DNA from: Sediminibacterium sp.
GTDB taxonomy: Bacteria > Bacteroidota > Bacteroidia > B-17B0 > Aurantibacillaceae
Direction of reading: 5' to 3'
Length of the DNA stretch: 64,000 nt
Assembly (NCBI GenBank): GCA_030054095.1
Contig: JASGCO010000001.1
Coordinates: 334,831 to 398,830, forward strand
Made by a program: the position numbers and the translations under genes. Shown here piece by piece: positions 42,972-51,472 of this stretch. The notes beneath the pieces are model-generated. The model saw nothing but the letters and a program-made list of their open reading frames with translations, ran no database searches and was not told the DNA's origin. Numbering within the stretch: the first letter of the stretch is position 1; each line of letters begins with the position of its first letter.

Positions 42972-43280
42972 ATGGAAGAAAACGAAAACCAACATTTAGA
43001 TATTGAACTTTCGGAAGAAGTGGCCGAAGGCATTTACTCCAATTTAGCGGTTATTACGCATTCGCAAAGTGAATTTGTGGTGGACTTTATCCGCATTATG
43101 CCGGGTGTTCCCAAAGCCCGCGTTAAATCGCGGATTTTGTTAACCCCTCAACACGCCAAACGTTTGGTTCGCGCCCTGCAAGACAATATTGCCCGCTTTG
43201 AACAGGCGAATGGTAAAATAAAAGATCTGGACGCGATTGGTTTTCCTCTGAACATGGGTGGCCCTACGGCTCAGGCGTAA
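42972..43280 (+). CDS. DUF3467 family protein
   Basis: The 102-residue protein starts at ATG 42972 (MEENENQHLDIELSEEVAEG) after pyrF; the frame opens at 42873 inside pyrF, which I reject. It has the family pattern GIYSNLAVITHSQSEFVVDF and MPGVPKARVKSRILLTPQHA. DUF3467 is conserved in Bacteroidota and resembles phage-like small proteins. Function unknown. It is in a convergent arrangement with DUF5522, 6 bases apart. Confidence 0.9.
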   Translation: MEENENQHLDIELSEEVAEGIYSNLAVITHSQSEFVVDFIRIMPGVPKARVKSRILLTPQHAKRLVRALQDNIARFEQANGKIKDLDAIGFPLNMGGPTAQA

Positions 43281-43286
43281 CAAGGA

Positions 43287-43466
43287 CTACTGCTTTGTTC
43301 CGGGTTTCCGGTCGAATTGCCCGGTTTTTTTATTGTATCCGTAAGGGCAGTGCTTGCAGCCACTTTTACAGCAATACCCTCGTTTCAGATGATATTTTTC
43401 TGTATAAATGATATAGCCTTCAGGACTTCTGTAAAAATCTTCCGGATCAAGGTTTTTGGTAAACAT
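43287..43466 (-). CDS. DUF5522-type small cysteine-rich protein
   Basis: The protein has 59 residues from ATG 43464-43466 (MFTKNLDPEDFYRSPEGYII). The frame reaches 43499 at a TTG, but a promoter box at 43497-43504 favours the ATG. It has RGYCCKSGCKHCPYGYN, a cluster of four cysteines like DUF5522. It may bind metal or DNA, which is unproven. It is convergent with DUF3467. Confidence 0.85.
   Translation of the reverse strand: MFTKNLDPEDFYRSPEGYIIYTEKYHLKRGYCCKSGCKHCPYGYNKKTGQFDRKPGTKQ
43300..43331 (+). terminator. Rho-independent terminator inside the convergent gene
   Basis: CCGGG (43300-43304) pairs with CCCGG (43320-43324) and seven T follow at 43325-43331. The element lies 20 bases after the DUF3467 stop and therefore within the 3' coding part of the DUF5522 gene on the other strand. 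It should end the yggS/pyrF/DUF3467 transcript. Confidence 0.55.
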
Positions 43467-43496
43467 AAGTATTATACCTTTGATAGCGTTACTTAA

Positions 43497-43504
43497 CAAA
43501 GGTA
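43497..43504 (-). promoter_or_regulatory. Candidate -7 box of the DUF5522-type gene
   Basis: The minus strand reads TACCTTTG, matching TAnnTTTG, 30 bases before the ATG. There is no clear TTTG at -33. murI starts on the other strand at 43533, so both promoters share the gap. Confidence 0.5.
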
Positions 43505-43532
43505 ATCAGAATCCTTTAACAGAACAGATAAT

Positions 43533-44357
43533 TTGAATTCGTATTCTCCCATAGGTATTTTCGACAGTGGTTTTGGCGGACTAACGGTAATGAAGGAAAT
43601 TACTGAGGCTCTGCCGCACTATGATTATTTGTACCTTGGCGACAATGCCCGCGCGCCTTATGGTTCACGCTCTTTTGAAACGGTTTATGAATACACGCTG
43701 GAATGTGTAAAGGCCTTGTTTCAGCAAAATTGCCATTTGGTAATTCTGGCCTGTAATACCGCGTCGGCTAAAGCACTGCGTAGCATACAGCAAAAAGACT
43801 TGCCGCATCTGGCACCTCATAAACGTGTACTGGGGGTTATACGGCCTACCACCGAAGTTATTGGCAATTACACCCAAAGCCGGCATATTGGCATTTTGGG
43901 AACAGCCGGCACGGTAAATTCGGGCTCGTACCTGGTGGAAATTGAAAAGTTTTTTCCTGATCTGGTAATTAGTCAGGAGGCTTGCCCTATGTGGGTACCA
44001 TTGATTGAAAACAATGAGTATTTAAGTGCCGGGGCCGATTTTTTTATTCAGCAGCACGTTACCCGTTTATTTGACAAAGACCCGCTGATTGACGCGGTTA
44101 TATTAGGCTGCACGCATTATCCGATTATTGAAAACCGTATCCGCCATTTTCTGCCAAAGCCTGTAAATTTGGTATCGCAGGGAAAAATAGTGGCGCATAG
44201 CCTGAAGGATTATCTTTTGAGGCACCCCGAACTGGAACAACACTGTTCTAAAAATGGCAAACGTACATTTATGACCACCGATCAGCCGGAAAGTTTTGAC
44301 GCTTCGGCCCGTTTGTTTTTTGGATCGGCTGTTACTTCACACCATCTGGGGTTGTAA
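43533..44357 (+). CDS. murI: Glutamate racemase
   Basis: The 274-residue enzyme makes D-glutamate for peptidoglycan. It has IGIFDSGFGGLTVMKEI, DNARAPYGSRS, the first catalytic Cys in LACNTASAKALR and the second in LGCTHYPIIE. It starts at TTG 43533-43535, just upstream of SYSPIGIFDSGF; no ATG is available. Length is normal. Confidence 0.95.
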   Translation: MNSYSPIGIFDSGFGGLTVMKEITEALPHYDYLYLGDNARAPYGSRSFETVYEYTLECVKALFQQNCHLVILACNTASAKALRSIQQKDLPHLAPHKRVLGVIRPTTEVIGNYTQSRHIGILGTAGTVNSGSYLVEIEKFFPDLVISQEACPMWVPLIENNEYLSAGADFFIQQHVTRLFDKDPLIDAVILGCTHYPIIENRIRHFLPKPVNLVSQGKIVAHSLKDYLLRHPELEQHCSKNGKRTFMTTDQPESFDASARLFFGSAVTSHHLGL

Positions 44358-44378
44358 GCGATTTGCACAAGGTTACCT

Positions 44379-44906
44379 ATGGAAACCCTACATATAAAAA
44401 AGATTAGCCTTAACGACTTGTTGGCTTTACAGCATATAGGCCGGCAAACGTTTTACGAAACGTTTTCGGATAGCAATTCGGAAGAAAACATGGTCAATTA
44501 CCTAAACGAAAATTTTTCGGAAGATAAACTCATTGCTGAATTAACCAACAGTAACTCTGAGTTTTATTTTGCCCTACAGGGTAATACCGTTATTGGTTAT
44601 CTGAAACTCAATTATGGCCACGCGCAAACGGAGCTAAAAGGCGCTGATTCTCTTGAAATAGAACGGATTTACGTAGTAAAGGCGTTTCATGGCAAACAGG
44701 CAGGCGCTCTTCTTTTTACCAAAGCGCTGGAAATAGCGCGGTTGAAAAAACTCCATTACATTTGGCTGGGCGTTTGGGAAAAGAATACAAGAGCCATCCA
44801 CTTTTACAAGAAGAATGGATTTGTTGAGTTTGACAAACACATTTTCAAATTGGGAGAAGAGGAACAAACTGATCTTATGATGAAATTAAACCTGAAACCT
44901 GTTTAA
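44379..44906 (+). CDS. GNAT-family N-acetyltransferase
   Basis: The 175-residue protein has the GNAT pattern: IERIYVVKAFHGKQAGALLF (acetyl-CoA pyrophosphate loop with the Q/RxxGxG-like QAGAL) and IWLGVWEKNTRAIHFYKKNG followed by FVEF. It resembles the spermidine/YjcF-type proteins but the substrate cannot be inferred. It follows murI by 21 bases on the same strand; its stop lies 3 bases from the convergent HxlR gene's stop. Confidence 0.85.
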   Translation: METLHIKKISLNDLLALQHIGRQTFYETFSDSNSEENMVNYLNENFSEDKLIAELTNSNSEFYFALQGNTVIGYLKLNYGHAQTELKGADSLEIERIYVVKAFHGKQAGALLFTKALEIARLKKLHYIWLGVWEKNTRAIHFYKKNGFVEFDKHIFKLGEEEQTDLMMKLNLKPV

Positions 44907-44909
44907 CCA

Positions 44910-45248
44910 TTAACTGATTTCATTTATTCCTGCCTGTAATTCCTCCAACTGTTTAAAAACCGGAATAAACGTTTGCCCTTTTTCGGTAAGATGGTAGGCA
45001 ATATGCAAGGGTTTCTTTTGCAGAATTTCTTTTCGTAATATGCCTTGTTCTTCAAGTTCTTTTAATACTACGGAAAGACTTTGTTTATTTGATCCTTTCA
45101 GTTGTTGCAATAATTGACTAAACCGCAGGGGGCCATTCATGGCTAACCGGAATACTTCGGGTTTCCACTTGCCGGACAATAGTTTTAGCAAGCTTTGCGC
45201 GGGGCATTGATCGTTATTTGTGTTATTTATGTATTCAGAGGATGTCAT
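44910..45248 (-). CDS. HxlR-family transcriptional regulator
   Basis: The 112-residue winged-helix protein has CPAQSLLKLLSGKWKPEVFR, the HxlR hallmark with the conserved cysteine before the first helix, then SQLLQQLKGSNKQSLSVVLK and the wing HIAYHLTEKGQTFIPVF. Many HxlR proteins sense thiol oxidation or electrophiles through that Cys. It is divergent from the thioredoxin-fold lipoprotein, which fits a redox switch. A TACAT/ATGTA palindrome at 45294-45306 may be its operator. Confidence 0.9.
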   Translation of the reverse strand: MTSSEYINNTNNDQCPAQSLLKLLSGKWKPEVFRLAMNGPLRFSQLLQQLKGSNKQSLSVVLKELEEQGILRKEILQKKPLHIAYHLTEKGQTFIPVFKQLEELQAGINEIS

Positions 45249-45293
45249 CTTTTTCTGACCTATTGCAGGTGTGAATGAAGTACCTGAAATTTG

Positions 45294-45306
45294 TACATCA
45301 AATGTA
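45294..45306 (+). promoter_or_regulatory. Palindrome between HxlR and DsbA-like genes
   Basis: TACAT-CAA-ATGTA is a perfect 5-bp inverted repeat with a 3-base centre in the divergent gap. It lies 46 bases upstream of HxlR and 13 bases upstream of the DsbA-like ATG, where an operator would sit. Confidence 0.3.
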
Positions 45307-45318
45307 ATAATAAATCAG

Positions 45319-46305
45319 ATGAGCGCGTGCCCGATACCATTGTACCTTTTGTTGTTAGTAATACTTACCGGTTGCAACGGCCATCATAAAACCAAAACCA
45401 TGAGTTCGAATCCTCTTCTTTGCGATCCTGCAAGCGGTGTGTGCAGTGTTCCCGGTACTGAAACCAACACCACTGAAAAAACAGTAAACCCTAAATCATA
45501 TCCGTTACATGTGATCTATTTTACGGATCCGATTTGTTCGTCGTGCTGGGGTATTGAACCACAACTAAGAAAATTAAAACTGGAATACGGTCATCAGGTA
45601 CACATTGACTACCACATGGGCGGCCTGCTTCCCGACTGGAGTTATAATAGTGGCGGGATCAGTAAACCTTCGGATGTAGCGCATCACTGGGATGAGGTGA
45701 GCGCTTATTATGATATGCCGATTGACGGCAATGTGTGGCTCGAAGATCCCTTACCTTCTTCGTACCCGCCTTCTATTGCGTTTAAAGCGGCTCAACTGCA
45801 AGACGAAAATAAAGCCCTTCTTTTTCTAAGGGCGTTAAGGGAAATGGTTTTTCTTAAAAAAAAGAACATTACCAAATGGGTGCATCTTTCGGGAGCAGCA
45901 GTGCGGGCCGGACTGGATACCTCCTTACTGCAACAGGACATGGAAACCAGAGGTAAAACGCTTTTTTTAAAAGATCTGGAACTAGCCCGTAAAATGGGCG
46001 TACGCGGATTTCCTACCTTAATTTTCGGGAATGAAAACCTGGCCTCGGAGGTTGTGTATGGTTTTAAACCTTATAGCACGTTTGAAAACACACTTCATAA
46101 ACTGGCTCCTTCCTTACAAAAAATTACCTATGACAAAACCTGGGAGGGTTTATTTACAAGTTATAATAGTCTTACCCTGCGTGAGTTTTCGGAGCTAAGT
46201 GGTCTTGATCGGGCGGATAGTGAGAAACTACTGAACGCGTTAACAACCGAAAACAAACTGCTGCAATTCACTACAAAAAACGGATCGCTGTGGCGAAAAC
46301 CTTAA
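45319..46305 (+). CDS. DsbA-family thioredoxin-fold lipoprotein
   Basis: The 328-residue protein starts at ATG 45319, giving a lipobox (VILTGC, C19). The open frame reaches 45271. The thioredoxin fold has the active-site CxxC as DPICSSCWGIEPQL and the cis-Pro loop GVRGFPTLIFG, like the FrnE/SpxH-type branch. A C-terminal extension (LTLREFSELSGLDRADSEKL) looks like a small winged-helix-like tail of unknown role. It probably reduces or isomerises disulfides in the periplasm. HxlR is divergent. Confidence 0.85.
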   Translation: MSACPIPLYLLLLVILTGCNGHHKTKTMSSNPLLCDPASGVCSVPGTETNTTEKTVNPKSYPLHVIYFTDPICSSCWGIEPQLRKLKLEYGHQVHIDYHMGGLLPDWSYNSGGISKPSDVAHHWDEVSAYYDMPIDGNVWLEDPLPSSYPPSIAFKAAQLQDENKALLFLRALREMVFLKKKNITKWVHLSGAAVRAGLDTSLLQQDMETRGKTLFLKDLELARKMGVRGFPTLIFGNENLASEVVYGFKPYSTFENTLHKLAPSLQKITYDKTWEGLFTSYNSLTLREFSELSGLDRADSEKLLNALTTENKLLQFTTKNGSLWRKP

Positions 46306-46356
46306 TTATTGTGTTACTGCGGGGCATACGAATGTTTGTTTTTGTCCACATGATGT

Positions 46357-46523
46357 AATACCAAAAGCAACTATAAAATAGTCCAATCCTGAGCGAAAAT
46401 TTTCCATTCTTCTTCGTTAAAAATACTCGCCGTAGCTTATGCTATGCCTCCGTTTTTCGTCTCGAATAATGAAAAATTTTCGTGTCATACTATTGGACTA
46501 TTTTATAATTGCATTTGGTATAA
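46357..46523. mobile_element. MITE-like long inverted repeat
   Basis: The left arm (about 46359-46410) and the reverse complement of the right arm (about 46464-46521) share TATAAAATAGTCCAAT, CGAAAATTTT and ATACCAAA, with few mismatches over about 50 bases. The centre pairs again: GCCGTAGC faces GCTATGCC. The whole makes an imperfect 165-base hairpin without any coding capacity. The arms end in A/T-rich sequence. No transposase lies nearby, so it would be non-autonomous. Confidence 0.7.
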
Positions 46524-46604
46524 TAGGGGATTTTTCTAATATGGGTGCAATGCCAAAGTGACCTATCGCGTAACAGGAACTATTTTTACAAGGAAATTTT
46601 TTTT

Positions 46605-46760
46605 GTGGTTACCGGCCGAGCGGTTGCAGTGGCAGCCTTGCGCCGGACTTTGCCTGATTTTGCGTGAGCGAGGAGGCGACTTTATGAAGCCACCGGAGCC
46701 ACAGCAAAATTGGCAAAGTACAAGCAAGCTATAACGGAAAACGCGGTTTTCAGCGTTGGG
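46605..46760 (-). repeat. GC-rich dispersed repeat, copy C (reverse orientation)
   Basis: Read on the minus strand it contains GGCTCCGGTGGCT, GTCGCCTCCTCGCTC and a diverged AAGGCTGCC block, the same order as in copy B. It lies in the same 512-base gap as the MITE-like element, so this gap is entirely repeat-like apart from the gatA terminator. It is the most diverged of the three copies. Confidence 0.65.
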
Positions 46761-46770
46761 ACGCGCGTAG

Positions 46771-46827
46771 AAAAAACGGCCCTCCTTCTTAAGGACCTTA
46801 AAGAAAAAGATTCTGACTTAGGCCGTT
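46771..46827 (-). terminator. Terminator of gatA
   Basis: On the minus strand AACGGCC (overlapping the last gatA codons) pairs with GGCCGTT at 46775-46781, followed by TTTT. An inner TTAAGG/CCTTAA hairpin at 46789-46801 stabilises the loop. The T-run and position after the stop support termination. Confidence 0.55.
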
Positions 46828-48236
46828 AATTCTGTTGCTACCTGAAACAAGGTGGCTTCTTCGAACATGCCGGTCATTACCTGTATGCCCATTGGCAAGC
46901 CGTTGCTATGAATGCCACTCGGTACCGATATAGCCGGCACTCCGGCAATGTTTGCCTGAACGGTAAAGATATCTTCTAAATACATTTTAATAGGATCCGC
47001 GCTGTTTTTACCGAACTCGAACGCCGTACCGGGTGTGCTTGGTGTAATAATGGCGTCGTGTTCTTTCAGGATGGATAAGGTGGTATTTTGTATTAAACGG
47101 CGCACCTTCTGGCCTTTGCTGTAATACGCGTCGTAATATCCCGCGCTGAGTACAAACGTTCCTAACATGATGCGGCGTTTTACTTCTTTTCCAAAACCTT
47201 CGGAGCGCGATTTCTTATACGTACTTTCCAAATCGGTTGCTTTAGAACTACGGTAGCCATAATGAATGCCATCGAAGCGAGCCAGATTGGATGATGCCTC
47301 GGCGGTAGTGAGCACATAATATGTTGGCACAAGGTAATCGAGGTAAGGGAACGCTACCGGCGTAATGGTGTGGCCTTTGGCGCGTAACTGATCTAATTGC
47401 TTTAGGGTAGCGGCTTTTACTTCCGGATCCAGTCCTTCGGCTTCTACACATTCTTTAAAATACGCTATTTTAAGTGGTTTCGTGGCTGTAAGCTGCGTTG
47501 TATAATCGGGAACGGATTTTGATGAAACCGTGCCATCCATGTCATCTTTTCCGGCTATTACCTGCAACAACACCGCCGCATCTTCCACGGTTTTAGTAAT
47601 GGGGCCAATCTGATCGAATGAAGAGGCATAGGCAATAAGCCCGTAACGGCTTACGCGGCCATAGGTTGGTTTTAAGCCAACTGTTCCGGTAAAAGAAGCC
47701 GGCTGGCGAATAGAGCCACCCGTGTCGCTACCTAAGGTGGCATGACACAGACCTGCCGCTACTGCCGCTGCAGATCCACCCGAAGATCCGCCCGGAACCG
47801 TTTTTTCATTTAAGGGGTTTAACACATTACCAAACGCAGAGTTTTCGTTACTGCTGCCCATCGCGAACTCATCGCAGTTTAAACGGCCAATGATGATGGC
47901 TCCCTCATTAATCAGGCGTTCTACCACTGTTGCCGAAAACAAACTTTCGAACCCTTCCAGGATTTTGGAAGAGCAGGATACTTTATGGTTTTTGTAACAG
48001 ATATTATCTTTTAAACCAATAATAACGCCTGCTAATTTTCCTGCCTTCCCCTGCTTTATCTGCTCGTCCACTTTTGCGGCTTGCGCCATAGCGCTGTTTT
48101 CAAACACTTCCAAAAAAGCGTTCAGGTGCTTTTTAGCAGAAATCTGCGCTACAGTTTCGGTTACCAGCTGAACACAGGTGATATGACCTGCTGTGAGGTC
48201 GGATTGCAGTTGCGCAATGGTTTTAAATGAATACAC
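46818..48236 (-). CDS. gatA: Asp-tRNA(Asn)/Glu-tRNA(Gln) amidotransferase subunit A
   Basis: The 472-residue amidase-signature enzyme supplies ammonia for transamidating Glu-tRNA(Gln) with GatB and GatC. It has the catalytic Lys in VIIGLKDNICYKNHKVSC, the glycine/serine-rich GGSSGGSAAAVAAG, and GSDTGGSIRQPASFTG with the Ser-cisSer pair. Length is normal. gatB and gatC are not in the window. A terminator follows the stop. Confidence 0.96.
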   Translation of the reverse strand: MYSFKTIAQLQSDLTAGHITCVQLVTETVAQISAKKHLNAFLEVFENSAMAQAAKVDEQIKQGKAGKLAGVIIGLKDNICYKNHKVSCSSKILEGFESLFSATVVERLINEGAIIIGRLNCDEFAMGSSNENSAFGNVLNPLNEKTVPGGSSGGSAAAVAAGLCHATLGSDTGGSIRQPASFTGTVGLKPTYGRVSRYGLIAYASSFDQIGPITKTVEDAAVLLQVIAGKDDMDGTVSSKSVPDYTTQLTATKPLKIAYFKECVEAEGLDPEVKAATLKQLDQLRAKGHTITPVAFPYLDYLVPTYYVLTTAEASSNLARFDGIHYGYRSSKATDLESTYKKSRSEGFGKEVKRRIMLGTFVLSAGYYDAYYSKGQKVRRLIQNTTLSILKEHDAIITPSTPGTAFEFGKNSADPIKMYLEDIFTVQANIAGVPAISVPSGIHSNGLPMGIQVMTGMFEEATLFQVATELTA

Positions 48237-48247
48237 AATCTATCGTT

Positions 48248-48286
48248 TTAAATAAGAAAAGCGTTACTCATGGTTGAATAACGCTT
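48248..48286 (-). terminator. Rho-independent terminator after tatA
   Basis: AAGCGTTA (48259-48266) and TAACGCTT (48279-48286) form a perfect 8-bp stem with a 12-base loop. Read on the minus strand the stem is followed by TTTTCTTATTT. It separates tatA from gatA. Confidence 0.7.
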
Positions 48287-48305
48287 CCTTTGATTACTTT
48301 TTATT

Positions 48306-48497
48306 TTATTTTTTCTCAATATCGCCAGAGGTTTCACCTTTGCTGGCGTCTTTAAATTCTTTTACGCCACGGCCCAGTCCTTTCATTAACTCAGGGATTT
48401 TCTTTCCACCAAATAATAATAAAATGATGATGAGGATAATGATTATTTCCGGTGCGCCTAAGCCTCCTAAAATTCCTAATATAAATGCTGGTATCAT
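48306..48497 (-). CDS. tatA: Twin-arginine translocase subunit TatA
   Basis: The 63-residue protein has one membrane segment ([12 protein letters not shown]) followed by the [20 protein letters not shown] amphipathic helix, the TatA/E hallmark. The C-terminus is short and charged. It forms the pore of the folded-protein export system. tatC is not in the window. It begins 8-odd codons before GAPEIIII, a usual extension in the phylum. Confidence 0.94.
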   Translation of the reverse strand: MIPAFILGILGGLGAPEIIIILIIILLLFGGKKIPELMKGLGRGVKEFKDASKGETSGDIEKK

Positions 48498-48570
48498 GCT
48501 TTTTAAATATTCGTAAAGATACGCTTTATTTTTACAAAACGCTATAAATGAATAAGAACGCTATGCTCTC

Positions 48571-48771
48571 TTATTCGATGGTTCCGTTTCTTAAGGCTTC
48601 TTTTCTGTAGCGCACAATGCGCAAACACCAGAAAACCAGCATACCAATCACGAAGGCTGAAATAAGCACGTTTGGTACCTGACCTAACGCACGCATTCCT
48701 TTAAAAGTCCATTCAAAAAAAGAACCAAGTCCTTCGAAAATGTCTGTCCACGTAATCATTAAATACTTCAT
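48571..48771 (-). CDS. Small membrane protein, DUF6341-like
   Basis: The 66-residue protein has one membrane span (VLISAFVIGMLVFWCLRIVR) preceded by an amphipathic WTDIFEGLGSFFEWTFKGMR. It ends in YRKEALRNGTIE. The length, tryptophan pattern and divergent neighbour fit DUF6341 proteins of Bacteroidota, next to DUF6427; the name is by resemblance. Function unknown. A TATTTTTG box lies at 48802-48809. Confidence 0.65.
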   Translation of the reverse strand: MKYLMITWTDIFEGLGSFFEWTFKGMRALGQVPNVLISAFVIGMLVFWCLRIVRYRKEALRNGTIE

Positions 48772-48801
48772 TTCAATAATTTTTTGGTAAGTTTACGAGT
48801 G

Positions 48802-48809
48802 CAAAAATA
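48802..48809 (-). promoter_or_regulatory. Candidate -7 box of the 48571-48771 gene
   Basis: The minus strand reads TATTTTTG, matching TAnnTTTG, 31 bases before the start at 48771. No TTTG is seen at -33. Confidence 0.45.
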
Positions 48810-48846
48810 GGAATATTTCTGTATTAACCGCTAAATTTTACAATTT

Positions 48847-49842
48847 GTGTTCGCGGCATCCATTAAACAAGGTTTACGAGGCTCGGCTTTCAGTACAGGC
48901 TTGATTTTTCTTGTTTTAATGATCGCTTCATTTTTTTATCCAAAAAGCCCTGATCAAAACGTATTTCCGGACTTGTTTTACAACTTTTTTTCATCTCAGA
49001 TCCGTTCGCCCTGGATTATCGTTTTATTTAACCTTGGTAGTATTCTTTGCGCACTGATTCTTATCGGCGCGCTTATCAGTTCACACGAGTTAAGCGATAA
49101 AATGAATTTTTTTTCGGTATTTCTTTACACTTTTTGGGCAAGTATTTCCATTCACGCCGAAACAGTATCGAAAGCCCTGCTTATAAACTGTTTATTACTC
49201 TTTGCATTATACAAACTACTTACCGTTTACCGGAAAGAGGACTGCCTCTCTGATCTTTTTCTGGCTACGTTTTGCCTGAGTACTACCCTATTTTTATCCA
49301 TCGCTTCCTTTATTTACGTCCCTGTTTTTTTTATCGCTTTAACGATCCTTAAACCACTTAATGTACGCGAATTTATTATTTCGTTGGTGGGATTGCTTTG
49401 TCCTGTATTTATTTTTGAATGCCTGGCTTATCTGAGCAATTTTCAGCAATGGTACCTAATTGAAGCTATAAAGGTGTATTTTTCTAATTTTCATTTGCCC
49501 GTCCTTAATCTGTTTGAATGGCTTTTAACCGGCTTCATATTTGTACTTATTGCCCTTAGTTTATTTCACTCCTTCCTTGTTCCCCACTCTACCAAAGTAA
49601 AAACCGCCAAAGGTAAATCCATTTTGTGGTGGTGGCTAATCGGGGCAGTTCTGGTAGCGTTTAGTTCCTCCTCCGATTATTCTGGTGTTTTATGCACACT
49701 TTTGATACCCATCGTTTTTATTAGCGGCGACTACCTTTTTTATTTGCGCCGATTGCTTTTCACCAATATTTTACTTACCTTACTATTGATCAGCGGGTTT
49801 TTAATTGTTTTAAATAATTTCGGAATATTCCTTGTCCACTAA
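48847..49842 (+). CDS. Multi-pass membrane protein, DUF6427-like
   Basis: The 331-residue protein has about ten hydrophobic segments and few charges. It starts at GTG 48847. ILIGALISSHELSDKMNF and LPVLNLFEWLLTGFIFV are the notable stretches. Position next to a DUF6341-like gene supports DUF6427, a membrane family of Bacteroidota with no known function. Its stop TAA overlaps the ATG of the DUF1800 gene by one base, so they are coupled. Confidence 0.65.
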   Translation: MFAASIKQGLRGSAFSTGLIFLVLMIASFFYPKSPDQNVFPDLFYNFFSSQIRSPWIIVLFNLGSILCALILIGALISSHELSDKMNFFSVFLYTFWASISIHAETVSKALLINCLLLFALYKLLTVYRKEDCLSDLFLATFCLSTTLFLSIASFIYVPVFFIALTILKPLNVREFIISLVGLLCPVFIFECLAYLSNFQQWYLIEAIKVYFSNFHLPVLNLFEWLLTGFIFVLIALSLFHSFLVPHSTKVKTAKGKSILWWWLIGAVLVAFSSSSDYSGVLCTLLIPIVFISGDYLFYLRRLLFTNILLTLLLISGFLIVLNNFGIFLVH

Positions 49843-51218
49843 TGGCCACTCCTTTAAGTCATATCTTTCACTTATATAGCCGATTGGGGTTTGGCATTAC
49901 ATATCCTGAGGCGAAACTGCTTGCCGATAAACCATTAAACGAAATCATCAATGGTTTAATTGTTAGTTCAACTATTGGTAATTATCTGACCGTGGTTAGC
50001 AAAGAAGACATTCCTGCTAAAAAAGACCTAAAAGAAGAAGGCATGAACAAGCGGGATTACAATCAGCTTATTACCCGCAAAACTCAGGAACTGAATAGTG
50101 CGTGGATGAAGCGCCTGCTGGAAACAAAAAATGTTTTGCTCGAAAAACAAACCCTATTCTGGCATGGGCATTTTGCCTGTCGTATCCGTCATCCTTACCT
50201 GATGCAGGAACTCAATAACATTCACCGCAAGTTCGCGTTTGGGAATTTCAGAGACCTTTTGGTTGAAGTGAGTAAGAGTCCGGCCATGTTATTGTTTTTA
50301 AATAATCAACAAAATAAAAAACAGCACCCTAATGAAAATTTTGCCAGAGAGCTAGTGGAACTGTTTACACTTGGACGTGGCAATTACACTGAAGATGACA
50401 TTAAAGAAATAGCCAGAGCCTTTACTGGATGGGGTTTTGATCGCGATACGCTTGAGTTTCGTTTCAACATCAAACAACACGATGCAGAAGAAAAAACCAT
50501 TTTCGGTCGCAAAGGACCTCATGGAGGAGAAGACGTTATTAATTTTATCATGAGCCGAAAGGAAACGGCTTATTTTTTGACCCGGAAGTTCTACCGCTTT
50601 TATGTTAACGAGACGGTAAATGAACAACATATTACAGAACTTGCCGAATTTTATTACCTGAATCAATATAATACTGGGGCTCTGCTTAAAAAAATTTTTA
50701 CCAGTAAATGGTTTTACGACCCTGTGAATATGGGATGTAATATTAAATCGCCTGTAGAATTTATTATTGGCTTATCGCGAACCTTTAAACTAAACTACAG
50801 CAATTACGCATTATTACTGCGCTTACAACGGCAATTAGGTCAGGTTTTGTTTTACCCGCCTAATGTGGCCGGGTGGCCGGGCGGTAGAAGTTTTATTGAT
50901 CAGTCAACGCTTTTAATGCGGATGAAACTTCCTTCCATATTATTAAATAAAGGTCAATTGGAATACGACCGGGAAATGGATGATCCGGACGATTTTGAAA
51001 AATACGCTTCGGTTAACAACGCTGATTTAGGCGTAAGCATGAATTGGAATGAAATGGTAACGCCGTATGAGAAAATGCCATTTGAAGCCATCTGCAAATC
51101 CTTTTTATTAAAATTACCTGAAACTGGAGTATTAAACGCTATTTTACAATCGCCTCAAAACGATACGAAAGAGCGTATTCTGCAATTGGTTTCTTTACCA
51201 GAGTATAGTTTATGTTGA
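49842..51218 (+). CDS. DUF1800 family protein
   Basis: The 458-residue protein has HIFHLYSRLGFGITYPEAKL near the start, FWHGHFACRI, and the family signature NFARELVELFTLGRGNYTED followed by EIARAFTGWGF. No signal peptide is evident, unlike many relatives. DUF1800 genes are usually followed by DUF1501; here none follows, so the usual pairing is missing. Function is unknown. It is coupled to the membrane gene upstream by TAATG. Confidence 0.9.
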   Translation: MATPLSHIFHLYSRLGFGITYPEAKLLADKPLNEIINGLIVSSTIGNYLTVVSKEDIPAKKDLKEEGMNKRDYNQLITRKTQELNSAWMKRLLETKNVLLEKQTLFWHGHFACRIRHPYLMQELNNIHRKFAFGNFRDLLVEVSKSPAMLLFLNNQQNKKQHPNENFARELVELFTLGRGNYTEDDIKEIARAFTGWGFDRDTLEFRFNIKQHDAEEKTIFGRKGPHGGEDVINFIMSRKETAYFLTRKFYRFYVNETVNEQHITELAEFYYLNQYNTGALLKKIFTSKWFYDPVNMGCNIKSPVEFIIGLSRTFKLNYSNYALLLRLQRQLGQVLFYPPNVAGWPGGRSFIDQSTLLMRMKLPSILLNKGQLEYDREMDDPDDFEKYASVNNADLGVSMNWNEMVTPYEKMPFEAICKSFLLKLPETGVLNAILQSPQNDTKERILQLVSLPEYSLC

Positions 51219-51351
51219 TTTTCCTTATTCAAAAAAAGCATTTGCTCCTTTTCATGTAAGTTCGTTTTTTTTATTGTTTTTATTTTATAACTTCGGGACA
51301 TTACCACTCCTTATCCCTCTCCCATTTCCGGTGGTGCAAAACAGAAGTATA

Positions 51352-51359
51352 TACTTTTG
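51352..51359 (+). promoter_or_regulatory. Candidate -7 box of the propeller kinase gene
   Basis: TACTTTTG matches TAnnTTTG in the 254-base gap after the DUF1800 gene; the ATG is 113 bases downstream. No TTTG is present at -33. Confidence 0.4.
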
Positions 51360-51472
51360 TGACATTGTATTGCATTTACCGGAAACATCATCATTAAACG
51401 ATGGCAGGTGGAGCACGAAACGAATCAGTAAGGTAAACGGGGCCTTGATAAACTAAATCCCGTCAGGCGGCA

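Noticed and set aside
45400..45425. Possible tRNA T-arm (GTTCGAATCC)
   Set aside because: It lies in the coding sequence of the DsbA-like lipoprotein and no acceptor or anticodon arm matches.
48274..48516. 80-codon frame antisense to tatA
   Set aside because: It is the shadow of tatA on the other strand.
51274..51456. 60-codon frame before the propeller kinase
   Set aside because: Composition is that of non-coding gap sequence, and the -7 box lies within it.
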